Source: Candidatus Nitrosocosmicus agrestis (GTDB lineage: Archaea > Thermoproteota > Nitrososphaeria > Nitrososphaerales > Nitrososphaeraceae). Taken from it: 64,000 nt of DNA. Location of the stretch: the NCBI RefSeq assembly GCF_008389435.1, contig NZ_VUYS01000005.1, positions 143,086 through 207,085 on the forward strand, given 5' to 3'. A program made the translations under genes and the position numbers. The notes beneath the pieces were generated by a model that did not search any database, had not been told where the DNA came from, and worked only from the letters and a program-made list of their open reading frames with translations. Position 1 is the stretch's first letter. Each line of letters starts with the position of its first letter. Below are positions 54,628 to 64,000 of the stretch, one piece after another.

Positions 54628-55404
54628 CTATTCAAACTCATCCTTGTTACCGTCAGGATACTTTACAGTAACTTTTTCATTTCGCACTTCTACATCAATT
54701 TTGCGATTTTCAGAAACCTTGGATTTTCTGATCACTATTTCACCGAGTTTGACCATTTTCTTGTCTATGATTATTTGTTCTCCCCAGATGGGTATGATCT
54801 GATCCTCTGGTCCTTCTCTAGTTAAATTTGAGGTATTGTTGTTATTATCGCTAGAAACTTGTATTTGGTTCTGACTTGTCTTTTTGTTTGAGGCTTGTAT
54901 AGTTAGTGCCGTATTTTTATCTAAATTGGCATATGACAGAGATCTGTTTGCCCCGGATTTCTCTTCATTTTTTTTGTATCTAATTTCAATATCGATAGGG
55001 TATTGTTTTTTTTGGCTGGTGCTGTCCTCACCATTCTTGTCGGGTGATTCGCCGTCTTTTGTTGTATTCTCATTGGGATGAATCACTTCTGAGATTTTTT
55101 CTTTTATCTTTGAAAATACCTCAACTAATTCACTTTTAGAATAGGAATCAAATTCCTTTCCATTTATATACATCTCTTCGTATTTTATTGGGATTTCAAT
55201 TTTTTTTGTAGAATTCATCCATTTTTTTTCAAAGAGCAATTGTGATTTTGTGATTTCTTTTGTAATGCTATAGTCTTCTTGATAAACTGGAATCCTTTGT
55301 ACGATTTCTTCATTATGTTGCAAAGAGGTATCATTAAGGGAAACATTGTCCGAAGCCGGCGTCATATTATTATTATTTGAAGGTGCTATTGAAGCATTAT
55401 CCAC
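54628..55404 (-). CDS. DUF2382-only protein
   Basis: The 258-residue protein lacks a PRC domain. It has a polar N-terminus, a diverged DUF2382 unit (VQRIPVYQEDYSITKEITKS then IEIPIKYEEMYINGKEFD), a long Ser/Lys/Asn linker, and a final unit IIPIWGEQIIIDKKMVKLGE then IVIRKSKVSENRKIDVEVRN. It lies 44 bases upstream of the 53825 gene on the same strand, so the two may be cotranscribed. Confidence 0.75.
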   Translation of the reverse strand: MDNASIAPSNNNNMTPASDNVSLNDTSLQHNEEIVQRIPVYQEDYSITKEITKSQLLFEKKWMNSTKKIEIPIKYEEMYINGKEFDSYSKSELVEVFSKIKEKISEVIHPNENTTKDGESPDKNGEDSTSQKKQYPIDIEIRYKKNEEKSGANRSLSYANLDKNTALTIQASNKKTSQNQIQVSSDNNNNTSNLTREGPEDQIIPIWGEQIIIDKKMVKLGEIVIRKSKVSENRKIDVEVRNEKVTVKYPDGNKDEFE

Positions 55405-55755
55405 AGGAATTATAGAGTAATAATATTTATAATATTATACATTTTATGCCTGTCTGTTCTTTTATTTTTTTTCTATCTCAAACATTGATTACCAATTTAA
55501 TCGATAAACTACTATAATTATAACGATGAATATTAAAGAATTATATCCATGTATTGACACTACTTCCTCTTTTTGTTTATTGACAACATCAACGGAATTA
55601 ATAATGAATAATAAAACTTTTAATCAAGTTAAATAGTGCAGAGAATGAGGGATCCATATAAAAGAAATTCTATGCGGCCTGCCATAAAATTAAACAAATA
55701 CAAAAACCCAAATTTAAAATCTATAGTGAATATATAAATTGTTAAACCATGGTAC
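55405..55755. other. divergent intergenic region
   Basis: Promoter-side spacer between the DUF2382-only gene and the small gene at 55756; no other feature seen. Confidence 0.5.
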
Positions 55756-56052
55756 TTGTTGATTAAGATAACCGAAGAATATTATGATCAGAATAGGAAC
55801 GAACTACAAAAAATAAGGGTGACAACAGATAATAAACAAGAACGGTCATTTGACAACTATCCTATTGTAATAATGTCTAAGGATTTCGAATATGTTGAAT
55901 ATGACGCACAAAAGAAGCAAGGTAATGTGAAAGATGAGGGTGAGCACAAGAATATCGGTGTCTTGGACAAGGCCAAAGAAAAAGCTTTAGAACTCAAAGA
56001 TTCTGTTGTATATAACACCACAGGGCAATTAACTAAAGATCAAAACAGTTAA
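55756..56052 (+). CDS. small hydrophilic protein in the stress-protein cluster
   Basis: The 98-residue protein starts at TTG 55756 (or the next TTG). A beta-like N-terminal half (LLIKITEEYYDQ-type, then VTTDNKQERSFDNYPIVIMS) is followed by a charged amphipathic helix, LDKAKEKALELKDSVVYNTT. The latter recalls CsbD/LEA-like stress proteins but is too short to assign. An ATG at 55749 is out of frame. Function unknown. Confidence 0.5.
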   Translation: MLIKITEEYYDQNRNELQKIRVTTDNKQERSFDNYPIVIMSKDFEYVEYDAQKKQGNVKDEGEHKNIGVLDKAKEKALELKDSVVYNTTGQLTKDQNS

Positions 56053-56277
56053 CGGTAATTAACCTCAGATATGGTTTGAACATTTACTATTACCTTTTAC
56101 CTTTTACCTTTAGATTTTAACTTCTGATCAAAACAACAACTTTGAGTACCCCAAATAAATTGAATTCTGTTATTCATTCCCTAATTGAAGAAATTGGCCA
56201 ATTATTATTTTGAAAATATCGTGAAAGAGAAACAAAAAAGATAGATGTTATAGTAATTTTATTTATTGTATATGCTG

Positions 56278-56958
56278 CTATCTGGGAACTTTTACCTTGA
56301 ATTGTTCAAATCTATCATAGTTTGTATTAAAGATTACTTCTTGACCATTAAAGGATTGAACTTCATTCTTGGGAATACTATATTCATCTTTTGCTCCATC
56401 TGAAGTAATTACTACATTATTATCGTTTACTGCTGTGACAATGCCTATTGCTACAGAATCCATCGTTCTTGCACTTTTGTGAAGAATAGTATCCCAGTCT
56501 TGTATACCTGCACTAGACTTTGTGTACGATGCTTCGGTGCCCACCCGATCTATTTTCCTTTTCTCGATAAGAGGAATATATTTTTCAAGATCTCGGGAAG
56601 AACGGGATCCATCTTGGGTTTGAACGTCTGGTTGCTCTGTTACCGATGCTGATTTGTACCTTGAATATTCCCCTGCCTTTGGTGGATGGTCCTTCTTAAA
56701 ATTATCCTCAGCTTCTTCTTCTGTTATGTTAAACCACAATACGTCACCATCATAACCTGACACCAACTGTTTTGGTAGGTAGAATTTATTCTTCTTAACT
56801 CTGCCTCTTTCAGTTACAACAAATTCTTGTCCAATTTCCTGTACTTCCCCTAAATCGTCACCTTTCTCGTATCCTCTTGCTTCTTTTTTTATAATATCTT
56901 TCCATTCTATACTGTTGTCTTTCCAGTCGAAGTTGCTTGATTCCGTGTTATTACTCAT
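56278..56958 (-). CDS. double PRC-barrel protein
   Basis: The 226-residue protein has two PRC-like units. The first is IEWKDIIKKEARGYEKGDDL then GEVQEIGQEFVVTERGRVK. The second is QDWDTILHKSARTMDSVAIG then IVTAVNDNNVVITSDGAKDE and YSIPKNEVQSFNGQEVIF. A linker containing RSSRDLEKYIPLIEKRKID retains only a trace of a DUF2382 start. So this paralog exchanged the DUF2382 half for a second PRC half. The start is ATG 56958. Confidence 0.8.
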   Translation of the reverse strand: MSNNTESSNFDWKDNSIEWKDIIKKEARGYEKGDDLGEVQEIGQEFVVTERGRVKKNKFYLPKQLVSGYDGDVLWFNITEEEAEDNFKKDHPPKAGEYSRYKSASVTEQPDVQTQDGSRSSRDLEKYIPLIEKRKIDRVGTEASYTKSSAGIQDWDTILHKSARTMDSVAIGIVTAVNDNNVVITSDGAKDEYSIPKNEVQSFNGQEVIFNTNYDRFEQFKVKVPR

Positions 56959-57444
56959 ATTGTAAAATATTTAATAAAGTATTTAATGGCAATATCCAAT
57001 TACTATAATTCAGATACATGTTTACTAATGAAACATGATATCGTCCGTATCATTTGAATTTAGATAGGATTATGAAATCCGATTAATACTTGCTTATTCG
57101 ATCTATAACTATGTAGTCCTTTAGAAGTTTTAGATGACGTATCAATGCATTAATTATTTGCACATTGTTGAAGTAAAAATTGTAATTTCGAGAGTTTTAT
57201 AATATCTTGATACAATGTAACATACACATGATCTTATCTCTACCTGGAAGGTAAATTATAGGAGCTTTTTGTAGCCTTCTGATGCCTTTATAGAATCTAT
57301 TGACAAAAAATTAATTCATATTTCTAAATATGTATGTGAAAAACGAGCAATACTCTCCAACATCTTGCGAATGCGTGCAATATTTTCTTCACTCAATAGA
57401 ATTTTTTTGTTGTAAAATAAATAATTTGTTAAATTGTATATTTT
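56959..57444. other. divergent intergenic region
   Basis: Spacer between two divergent PRC genes; no gene or RNA recognised. Confidence 0.5.
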
Positions 57445-58173
57445 ATGTCATCTGATCAGAGCGAAGAAATTGATTGGAATAAAGTAATGGAAAAGGAGGC
57501 TATGGGTGAAAGTGGGCTTGACCTAGGTACAATCAAACAAGTAGAAGACGATTATATAGTTAGTGAAATGGGGGGTCTTACTAAAAAAGTATACAAACTT
57601 CCAAAGTCATTGGCAAAATCTTTTAATGGTGTATTCTTGAACTTTTCAGTAAATGAAACTGACTTATCAGCATATGAAATAAGATCCGGTTCTATCGATT
57701 CTAACACCGATCCTCTTGTAAAATCTCATGATACCCTGTCCCAAGAAGAGAAGTTTGTTGTTCCCATAGTTGGTGAACGTTTAGACGTCACTAAAAAAAT
57801 TACACAGGATAATGTGAAATTAATAAAGGAGCCTTTCAAAGAGACAAAAACCGTACAAGTTGAACTGATGCATGAAAAAATAACCATTCAAAGAAGAAAG
57901 ATCAATAACAACGGTGGTGCCTCTTATAATACTAAAACCGAAAATGGCTCAACCAATTTAACGTCTAAACGCAATACAATGAATTACAAAGAACCTAACT
58001 ATTCTAAGACCGAAATATTGATACCTGTCAAAAGGGAAGAGCCAGTAATCACAAAAAAATCATTCGTAAGAGAAGAAATAGTTGTAAACAAAAAACCCGT
58101 AACCGAAAAAGAAGAAATTACCGAACAAGTCACTTCCGAGAGAATAAGCACCGAAGGATCATTAAAGGAATGA
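57445..58173 (+). CDS. PRC-barrel + DUF2382 stress protein
   Basis: The 242-residue protein has the PRC part IDWNKVMEKEAMGESGLDLG then TIKQVEDDYIVSEMGGLTKK. The DUF2382 units are VPIVGERLDVTKKITQDNVK and IPVKREEPVITKKSFVREEI, then VVNKKPVTEKEEITEQVTSE. Its last 60 residues resemble those of the 52908 and 53825 proteins most, so the DUF2382 tail is the best-kept part of the set. It is the only member on the plus strand. Confidence 0.82.
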   Translation: MSSDQSEEIDWNKVMEKEAMGESGLDLGTIKQVEDDYIVSEMGGLTKKVYKLPKSLAKSFNGVFLNFSVNETDLSAYEIRSGSIDSNTDPLVKSHDTLSQEEKFVVPIVGERLDVTKKITQDNVKLIKEPFKETKTVQVELMHEKITIQRRKINNNGGASYNTKTENGSTNLTSKRNTMNYKEPNYSKTEILIPVKREEPVITKKSFVREEIVVNKKPVTEKEEITEQVTSERISTEGSLKE

Positions 58174-58909
58174 TTTAATGCAAGATACATTAACTCCTTC
58201 TATCTTTACAAAAACCAACACCATGTGTTTCTCTACTTGGAGATGTAACTCATGACTGTGAGAAAATGGATTGTTACCTATATAGGAACCAAGGGTGTTC
58301 AGATGTTAATTAACAGAGTTATGAATGAGAGACGAAGAAAATGACGCAAGCTTGTGAAAATATAATATTTTAATATTGTGCAGAAAACTTTTTGCTTATT
58401 GCAAGCAAAAGCCATTGAAGTGTAAAAAAGGATGCCTGATATTCGCATAGACCATTTCGGCTGTATGATATTAATTATTCTTATATTACAAAAACCTCAA
58501 CATGAATTATTATTGCTTTGCAGGGTTATTACATCCAGTTACCAATTAATTGGGAAGACATAGGGATATACTGTCGGTTAAATATTAGCGATGCCAAGAA
58601 AAATAAAAAAGTAAAATAACCAGTTCAAAAATAAGGTAAGCAATTTCCAATCTTATTCTGGATATTATATTACTATTTAGTTAAACAAAATTTAGATTCT
58701 TTCAGAATTTAAGAATTTTTATTTAGCGATATTATTTTCCAAATAATGTTGCCATATATTCTATCGATCTAACAACGACCTCTGCATTGACAGGAATGAC
58801 AAAATTTATAGTATATTAAACTATTTGTCATTCTTTTACTATTGAAAATAAACAAAATTGTAAAAAGAGGCATCTATATAGTATAATCAGTCTTTTAAAA
58901 CTCGTTTAG
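58174..58909. other. intergenic, nothing recognised
   Basis: AT-rich, no supportable gene. Confidence 0.5.
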
Positions 58910-59053
58910 GTGGAAATCATAATCGTGCATACAATATTTGATGTCATAAGCAATGACCTGGTTTATTTTAATGATGCAGCTGTTGAGTTCCACTTGCAAG
59001 ATACTGAGAGTAATCATCTCTTCATCAATCATTGCGCATCTAATATTCAATAG
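58910..59053 (+). CDS. possible 47-residue protein
   Basis: GTG 58910 opens (M)EIIIVHTIFDVISNDLVYFN and ends FINHCASNIQ before TAG. A TATA-like TCTATATAGTATAA lies about 30 bases upstream. Composition is protein-like, with no recognisable domain. Tentative. Confidence 0.3.
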   Translation: MEIIIVHTIFDVISNDLVYFNDAAVEFHLQDTESNHLFINHCASNIQ

Positions 59054-59268
59054 GACTATAAATTTTACAAGTTCTTTCGCTTATTTACTTAAGGGGGTTA
59101 AAGCCATATAGGACATATTTTTAATATCCTTAGATTGATTATACCATTTCTTTGTCTCTGTTTTTTATCGGCAAAATTCAGTTTGCTTAACTTGCATCGG
59201 ATATTTTGATAAAGTAAAAATGTCTTGATAATTGCTATACTTTTATACATTGTTATGCATATTTTACT

Positions 59269-60072
59269 ATGTCTAATAACGATAAAAATAAAGCACAGTC
59301 TCCAGATATTATTGAAGAAATTATCCCCGGTAAGAATGATATTTACAATGATAAGTCCATTAATCAAAACAGTAACAATAATCAGCACCCATTTGTTGAA
59401 AATTATAATGAAAAAGAGGCCGCCCAATCTGTTCTTGAGGCTTCTGAAGAATCTGAAAAGAACACCGAGAAAAGTATTAACGATCTAAAAAACCAAATTC
59501 CTGACTACACCCAAACATTTACAGGTATGCAGCAACAAATGGCAAAGACAAATAGGGAAATAACAGAAAATTTTCTAGAGTATAATAATCAGGCATTACA
59601 TTCATTACAAACAGTATTTATGCCATACTTTGAAAATGTGTATAATCAATCATCGAGCAATCAAGAGCTCTTCAGAAGAATGCCGGAGACCTACTCACAA
59701 GTGATAAGATACTTTACAGAAAACGCCATTGCATTTAATCGAATTTTTAACGAAATTATGTTATCAAATATCGGCTTTTTTACCAATGCTATAAATGAAG
59801 CAAAGGAGCAATCAAAATTTCTTATAGAGATGGGAAAGAATAATGTAAACAGATGCGAGGAAATTCAAAAGGATATTATTAATTCATTTTCTCCTTTTTC
59901 GACTTCATTAGTCAATCAAACCAATAATAGTAATTTTGAAGTGGATAACGGAAGGAACTCAGACGAAAGTTCCACAAATATAGAGGCTACATTTTCGTGT
60001 GAAACATGCGGAAAGACTTTTGACTCTCGACAAGATTTAAAGGAACATTCTAGCACTATGCACTTCAAGTAA
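59269..60072 (+). CDS. phasin-like helical protein with a C-terminal C2H2 zinc finger
   Basis: The 267-residue protein has a polar N-terminus. A long amphipathic helical domain (about 75-205) follows, with FTGMQQQMAKTNREITENFL, QTVFMPYFENVY and SKFLIEMGKNNVNRCEEIQK, similar in style to phasins that coat polyhydroxyalkanoate granules. The last 30 residues are a classical C2H2 finger, CETCGKTFDSRQDLKEHSSTMH (Cys-x2-Cys-x12-His-x5-His). PHA synthesis genes are known in soil thaumarchaea, but none is in this window. The finger could tether granules to DNA or mediate protein contacts. Confidence 0.65.
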   Translation: MSNNDKNKAQSPDIIEEIIPGKNDIYNDKSINQNSNNNQHPFVENYNEKEAAQSVLEASEESEKNTEKSINDLKNQIPDYTQTFTGMQQQMAKTNREITENFLEYNNQALHSLQTVFMPYFENVYNQSSSNQELFRRMPETYSQVIRYFTENAIAFNRIFNEIMLSNIGFFTNAINEAKEQSKFLIEMGKNNVNRCEEIQKDIINSFSPFSTSLVNQTNNSNFEVDNGRNSDESSTNIEATFSCETCGKTFDSRQDLKEHSSTMHFK

Positions 60073-60862
60073 TTTTAGATTACTATTGACAAAGTTGCAA
60101 AAAGACTATACCAAAAGTATTCGGGAATAGTATATTGTCAGTTTAGAGAATATGATGTTTTTCTACATATTACCACCAGAGGTCACATAGGTTCTGATGG
60201 GGTCTGATAGAAAACTCTGGACAACAAACATGTTTTTTCTCTTTTTAGGTATTTTTAGCAAAAGTAGTGCAAGGATCCGCTTATTTTCTGATTCTATTGA
60301 TAGCTATCCATAGTCGTATATATAACGAATCAACGTGAGTAAAGTCTCGTCTGATATAAACACTGATATCTTTCTTTTTTTATCCCAAAAAGCTTGGCTT
60401 TGTACTTTTGTTGAATCCAGTTTTAGAGTGTGATATATTTCGTTTAATAAAACAAATTATTATCTTTCAGGTGTTTTTCTCAAAGATAATGCTGAAAAGG
60501 TACTAACAGAAATTTTGACAGAAGTATTCTTGAGATGTTTTGTATATTGTATACACAATTGGAATACTGTCTCTTCAAGCTATAGGTTTATTTTTAAATG
60601 TTCAAGATCCAAAAAATTAATAAAGATGTAAAAGTTTTGAATCCTATCAATCTGACTGTAATTCTGCATTTGCTATATTATTCAACATGATTCGCCTTCG
60701 CCAAGAAATTATTAAACCATGATGGAACGATAAGGATGATAATAGCCTCACCCTTGATATTCTTATTGTTTTTCACAGATATAGCGTATCTTTTTCTATC
60801 TTTTTAAACCTTGATGTCAATATGATTTTGCGACCTCAGCGCACCTAAACACTCCGACATTT

Positions 60863-60912
60863 GAAAGGTAAGGGCTATGATGACCCCGTTTTCATGATCG
60901 TCCTTACCTTTC
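60863..60912. ncRNA. candidate structured RNA / hairpin element A
   Basis: A perfect 11-bp inverted repeat (GAAAGGTAAGG / CCTTACCTTTC) encloses 28 bases including ATGATGA, which resembles a C-box. It is far from any gene. GGTAAGGA recurs about 40 bases downstream. Strand and nature are undecided. Confidence 0.35.
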
Positions 60913-61109
60913 GCTCAAATTTAAAATATTATTAAATTGGTAAGGATGTGTTGCATTGTAACATTCACCAATGTTCATCGGGGGTGATAATTGCAGTGAC
61001 CGAGTTTGCCATTTGAAAAGTCATTATCAGCTTATTTCTGCGAAGTTGGAGTTATTATTAGCTTATTAAAATATGTTATTTATTTTGATATACAGGATCA
61101 TTAGTTCTA

Positions 61110-61169
61110 TTGGGGAGTAGGACTAGTAAATTTAGCTATGGCGCTCTGTTTTTTGTCCTTACTTCCCAA
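61110..61169. ncRNA. candidate structured RNA / hairpin element B
   Basis: TTGGGGAGTAGGAC pairs with GTCCTTACTTCCCAA with two imperfections. The right arm GTCCTTACTTCCC resembles the right arm of element A (GTCCTTACCTTTC), and both loops contain GCTATG. They may belong to one family. Confidence 0.35.
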
Positions 61170-62589
61170 TTTTGTTACTTTTAATCCATTTTGCTCTCAA
61201 TTTTACTATGTATATTGATTATAGTAAATCATTACTCTGGTAATAATATGCCTATATTCATGAGTCATTATTACCTCTTTAATTAAGATGTAGCTAAATA
61301 TAACAATGAGATCAAGTCTATATCATGGTCCGTGTCTTCCATTTAAAGTCTAAATCACCAGATAATTTTTGATATTAGTAATGTTCCTTCCAAACCTAGG
61401 TAGTGTCATACTGAGTCGCATTCCTAAATCCATAGAATATAGTAGAGAATAAGATGAGTATTTTGTTACATGCATCTAACTTAAAGGAAAGTATAAGGTT
61501 TTGAGGTCAAATAATGCATAAATTTTAATTTCCAATCGTTTCTATATATAGTAAAGATAGATGTTGGAAAGTCAGCAGCATGCTCAAAGAGTGAAATTGG
61601 TTGATTTTGCTGGAAAAATGGTTATCATGATAAAGAAAGAATCCATAGAACTAGCTGGAAATATCGTGGTATATATTGTTATTTCAATAATCCCTACCAA
61701 TGATTGTATTACCATTACCATTACCATTACCTATTTACTTTAATCACTGCCAAAATCTTTTAATATTTAATGATATTTTCTTATTTATGAAATATTATTC
61801 AATGCACAATTTTACAAGTCAATATGTGGGTCGTTTCAATGGAGATGGGGAAATCAACAAAAGCAAGTGGTTACTGGTACTGTAAAACTCTTCATTTTAA
61901 TAATTTACCAACAATCAACTAAATATTCCTTGACTATTATCTAATTTATTGATTTGGACTAGGTAATATTGAAGACCTGCAAATTGCACAAATCGTATAA
62001 AAAACTCAAATTCTCTTCAAAAGGATATGGTGAAAGATAGAATAGTTTGTACAGCACTACTCTTTGGATTCTACTTAATCACGATTTTTCATTTTGTTTT
62101 GTGGGGAATCACCTGCCGTAAACTTTTGAACGCTTTCCTATTTTTTGAATTGGGAAACAAGATATCTATAAACAGATAAAAGTATGAACCAACTACTAAT
62201 TACAAAGTTTATTTTCGAAATCGTTGTTTTTGTTAAAAATGAAATTACAATCTCTTTTGTGAGACAAAAGCATAGAATTCAAATAAAAGGATGTCTAAAA
62301 GTCTTGTTGAATTATTTCATTCATCTTATGTCTTCTAGGCATATGTCTGCATTCATGCCATTTCAGGAGCTTTACCTACCTCTGGGTTTTAACCAATACT
62401 TATACCTAAACCAGTGCCTGAGGTATCCAATAGGTTTATCTTTTTTTATCGGATTTGTTCTCCACTGATCTAAAAACTATAACCATAGGATTGTCAGGGT
62501 AAAATCCTATTATCATTGAAATTAATTGTCAATAGAGGATAATTATGATGACCTAAATTACATTAATGGAACAATAACAATAATAATAG

Positions 62590-62941
62590 TGATATATGAT
62601 GTTGATATCGAAAATTTATTTAGTGGCGTGTTTGCATTAACTGGATTTATGCTTCGTGGCTCATAGCAGAAGATGTAATCACCTCTTGAGGAGCATAAAG
62701 AAGTGGAGACTGTGCTCATAGAAACAAAATATAGCTGTTAATAAGAAACTCAAAGGTCATTGCAAATCCAAAATAAAAAAACCGGAAGTAAAAATTATCG
62801 TGGTGGCCAATATAACAGATGTATTATAACCCTTACTTGAACGGATCTGACGATTTCATTTTAAAATCAGCAAGTGCTAATGAACTAACAAATAAAATAA
62901 TTTACTCAATTGGCAAAAAGTTGATGGAAAATATTCATTAA
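62590..62941 (+). pseudogene. response-regulator receiver fossil
   Basis: Plus-strand pieces read KIKKPEVKIIVVANITD (about 62775-62825) and NGSDDFILKSASANELTNKI, ending IHSL-like GKKLMENIH before TAA 62939. This is the C-terminal half of a receiver domain, with DDFILKSA carrying the conserved Lys. Upstream, frames are broken. It ends against the 3' end of an intact receiver gene on the other strand. Confidence 0.5.
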
Positions 62942-63510
62942 TTTTTTAATACTGAAACAAGTTTCGATAGTTTAAAAGGCATTGTGAGGATATCTTTATC
63001 TTTTAGGCCCGCAGACTTTAAGCAATCATTGGGAAGATTTTCCTTCGGCGTGGTTGTAACTAATACTATCTTTTGGTCGGGCTTTTCTGAGTGTATCCTC
63101 TTCGCAACATCAATACCGCTGGGATTGGACAAATGAGTATCCAAAATGATGGCACGATAAGGTTTTTCTTTATTGCTTCTATCAAGAAAACGGTCTAATG
63201 CCTCATTTCCTTTATCTGCAGTATCTGCGTGCAAGCCCAAGGAAGATAAATACTCTCTAAATAACACTAGTAATTCACTTTCAGCTTCTGCAATCAAGAC
63301 TTGTGTCTGCTGCTCTTGTTTGCTTTCAAGCCCTGAGGCTTTTATTTCGTTACTATATTGCTTTTCACTATGAAAGTTATTTGTTTCCTTTTCTCTGAAC
63401 TGAGACTTTGATTTGTGTAAATTAAAATCTACGGAATTGATTTTGCTCTTGTATAGGTTCTTTGTGACCGCTAAAGATTCATTACTACCTTGAAGTAAAT
63501 TAGAGAACAT
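62938..63510 (-). CDS. response-regulator receiver protein
   Basis: The 190-residue protein has a polar N-terminal 68 residues and a receiver domain. QVLIAEAESELLVLFREYLS starts it, with the usual acidic pair altered to E-A-E. ILDTHLSNPSGIDVAKRI supplies the phospho-acceptor Asp, KIVLVTTTPKENLPND follows, and ILTMPFKLSKLVSVLKN ends it with the usual KPF changed to MPF. Loss of that Lys suggests weak or no phosphorylation. No output domain. A histidine kinase partner is not seen nearby. Confidence 0.75.
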   Translation of the reverse strand: MFSNLLQGSNESLAVTKNLYKSKINSVDFNLHKSKSQFREKETNNFHSEKQYSNEIKASGLESKQEQQTQVLIAEAESELLVLFREYLSSLGLHADTADKGNEALDRFLDRSNKEKPYRAIILDTHLSNPSGIDVAKRIHSEKPDQKIVLVTTTPKENLPNDCLKSAGLKDKDILTMPFKLSKLVSVLKN

Positions 63511-63568
63511 TATGATACATCCAATACATATTATTTGAATAACATAATTTATATATCTATATTTATCG

Positions 63569-63658
63569 TCAATGAGAGAATGAAGCAGTATAATTAGAAT
63601 TTTTAGCTAAAGATTTCGTTTGCTCGGGGATATTAATTTCATTTTGTCGGATATCCAT
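63569..63658 (-). CDS. possible 29-residue leader ORF
   Basis: ATG 63658, preceded by GGTAGGGT, opens MDIRQNEINIPEQTKSLAKN and ends SFSH 58 bases upstream of the receiver gene. A short upstream ORF or chance frame; low confidence. Confidence 0.25.
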   Translation of the reverse strand: MDIRQNEINIPEQTKSLAKNSNYTASFSH

Positions 63659-63946
63659 ACCCTACCTAAACTGATGGTTATAATCCTTTAGGTTGTATTT
63701 TATATACATATATTATTAATCGAATTGCTTCAAAAATAACATACAGCCAATCAAGCAAATGAAAAGGCAATTTCATTCTCTGATCATGAAATATTATTTA
63801 TGAGAAGGATCCTGCTTAGATATAATTGTGTTAGTTATTAGATATAATGGATAATTGGTACTACTTGTAACCATTTGTAACTATATTTATCAAATTGCAG
63901 ATTTGTAAACAACCTCAAGATATACATCACTACGTAATAGCAGGGT

Positions 63947-64000
63947 ATGTCCAACGCATTAATAATAAATGAAATTAAACAAGCACCTTTACAAACAATA
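63947..64000 (+). CDS. start of a gene cut by the window end
   Basis: ATG 63947 with GCAGGGT before it opens MSNALIINEIKQAPLQTI and stays open to the last base. The EI-x-Q-x-P-x-x-L/I style is that of SIS-domain sugar-phosphate isomerase N-termini, but 18 residues cannot decide. Confidence 0.45.
   Translation, partial: MSNALIINEIKQAPLQTI

Larger units (their letters stand above)
60073..62589. other. 2.5-kb region without a convincing gene
   Basis: Only short frames without protein-like features are present (for example 61561-61743 and 62184-62468). It contains two related hairpins (60863-60912 and 61110-61169) and a short (ATTACC)4 tract at 61708-61731. It may be decayed sequence or hold non-coding RNA. 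Confidence 0.5.

Noticed and set aside
59098..59488. 109-residue minus and 87-residue plus frames
   Set aside because: Overlap the start of the phasin-like gene out of frame; very hydrophobic AT-driven translations.
61561..62468. 60- to 94-residue plus frames
   Set aside because: No start signals, no domain, and one runs through an ATTACC microsatellite.

Overview
The window looks like chromosome from an AT-rich ammonia-oxidising archaeon of the Nitrososphaeria (Thaumarchaeota), most likely a soil Nitrososphaeraceae close to Candidatus Nitrosocosmicus. The lineage call is an inference from content. It rests on an archaeal GINS replication subunit, a fused AhbA/AhbB-type siroheme decarboxylase, SufC, several blue-copper (cupredoxin) proteins, a signalling protein ending in an archaeal zinc-ribbon output domain, an intron-bearing tRNA without encoded CCA, frequent TTG/GTG starts, and many small secreted proteins. 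No rRNA or CRISPR array was seen.

Layout. 0-3.3 kb: an HPt-REC-zinc-ribbon signalling protein, a decayed transposase and a small charged protein with a distinctive C-terminal tail. 3.5-9.0 kb: an arsenic-resistance island. It holds an MFS permease, two overlapping YnfA-type small membrane proteins, an HxlR-type regulator, two tandem ArsM methyltransferases, a thioredoxin-type arsenate reductase and an aquaglyceroporin. A palindrome sits in the divergent regulator/arsM promoter and an imperfect copy precedes the second arsM. 9.6-23 kb: mostly housekeeping. It has a MEDS sensor protein, a frameshifted CDF transporter, tRNA-Val, glutamine synthetase, GINS, a membrane-anchored cupredoxin, SufC, a chlorite-dismutase/HemQ-family protein, a DUF1802 protein with an aldo-keto reductase, and AhbAB.

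23.6 to at least 30.5 kb: an integrated mobile element whose tyrosine integrase starts 44 bases after an intron-containing tRNA-Pro. It carries a winged-helix regulator, an AbrB-like protein, a plasmid/phage-type P-loop replication ATPase and a small HTH protein. Next come a Schlafen AlbA_2 protein and an AvcD/dCTP-deaminase-like protein (32.6-34.1 kb), a candidate anti-virus nucleotide-depletion system. I found no exact distal attachment site, so whether these two genes lie inside the element is undecided.

34.6-52.5 kb: an accessory and cell-surface region with long gene-poor stretches. It holds a second MEDS protein, acidic and repeat-rich secreted proteins (one with five tandem-repeat blocks), a dual-specificity phosphatase, two secreted proteins sharing a curlin-like repeat, a PQQ sugar dehydrogenase fused to a cupredoxin, a beta-helix protein of mannuronan-epimerase type, and a decayed cupredoxin. 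52.9-58.2 kb: five related genes with PRC-barrel and/or DUF2382 (YsnF/AvaK) domains. 59.3-64 kb: a phasin-like protein with a C2H2 zinc finger, about 2.5 kb with no convincing gene but two related hairpins, a response-regulator fossil, an intact receiver protein, and the start of a gene cut by the window edge.
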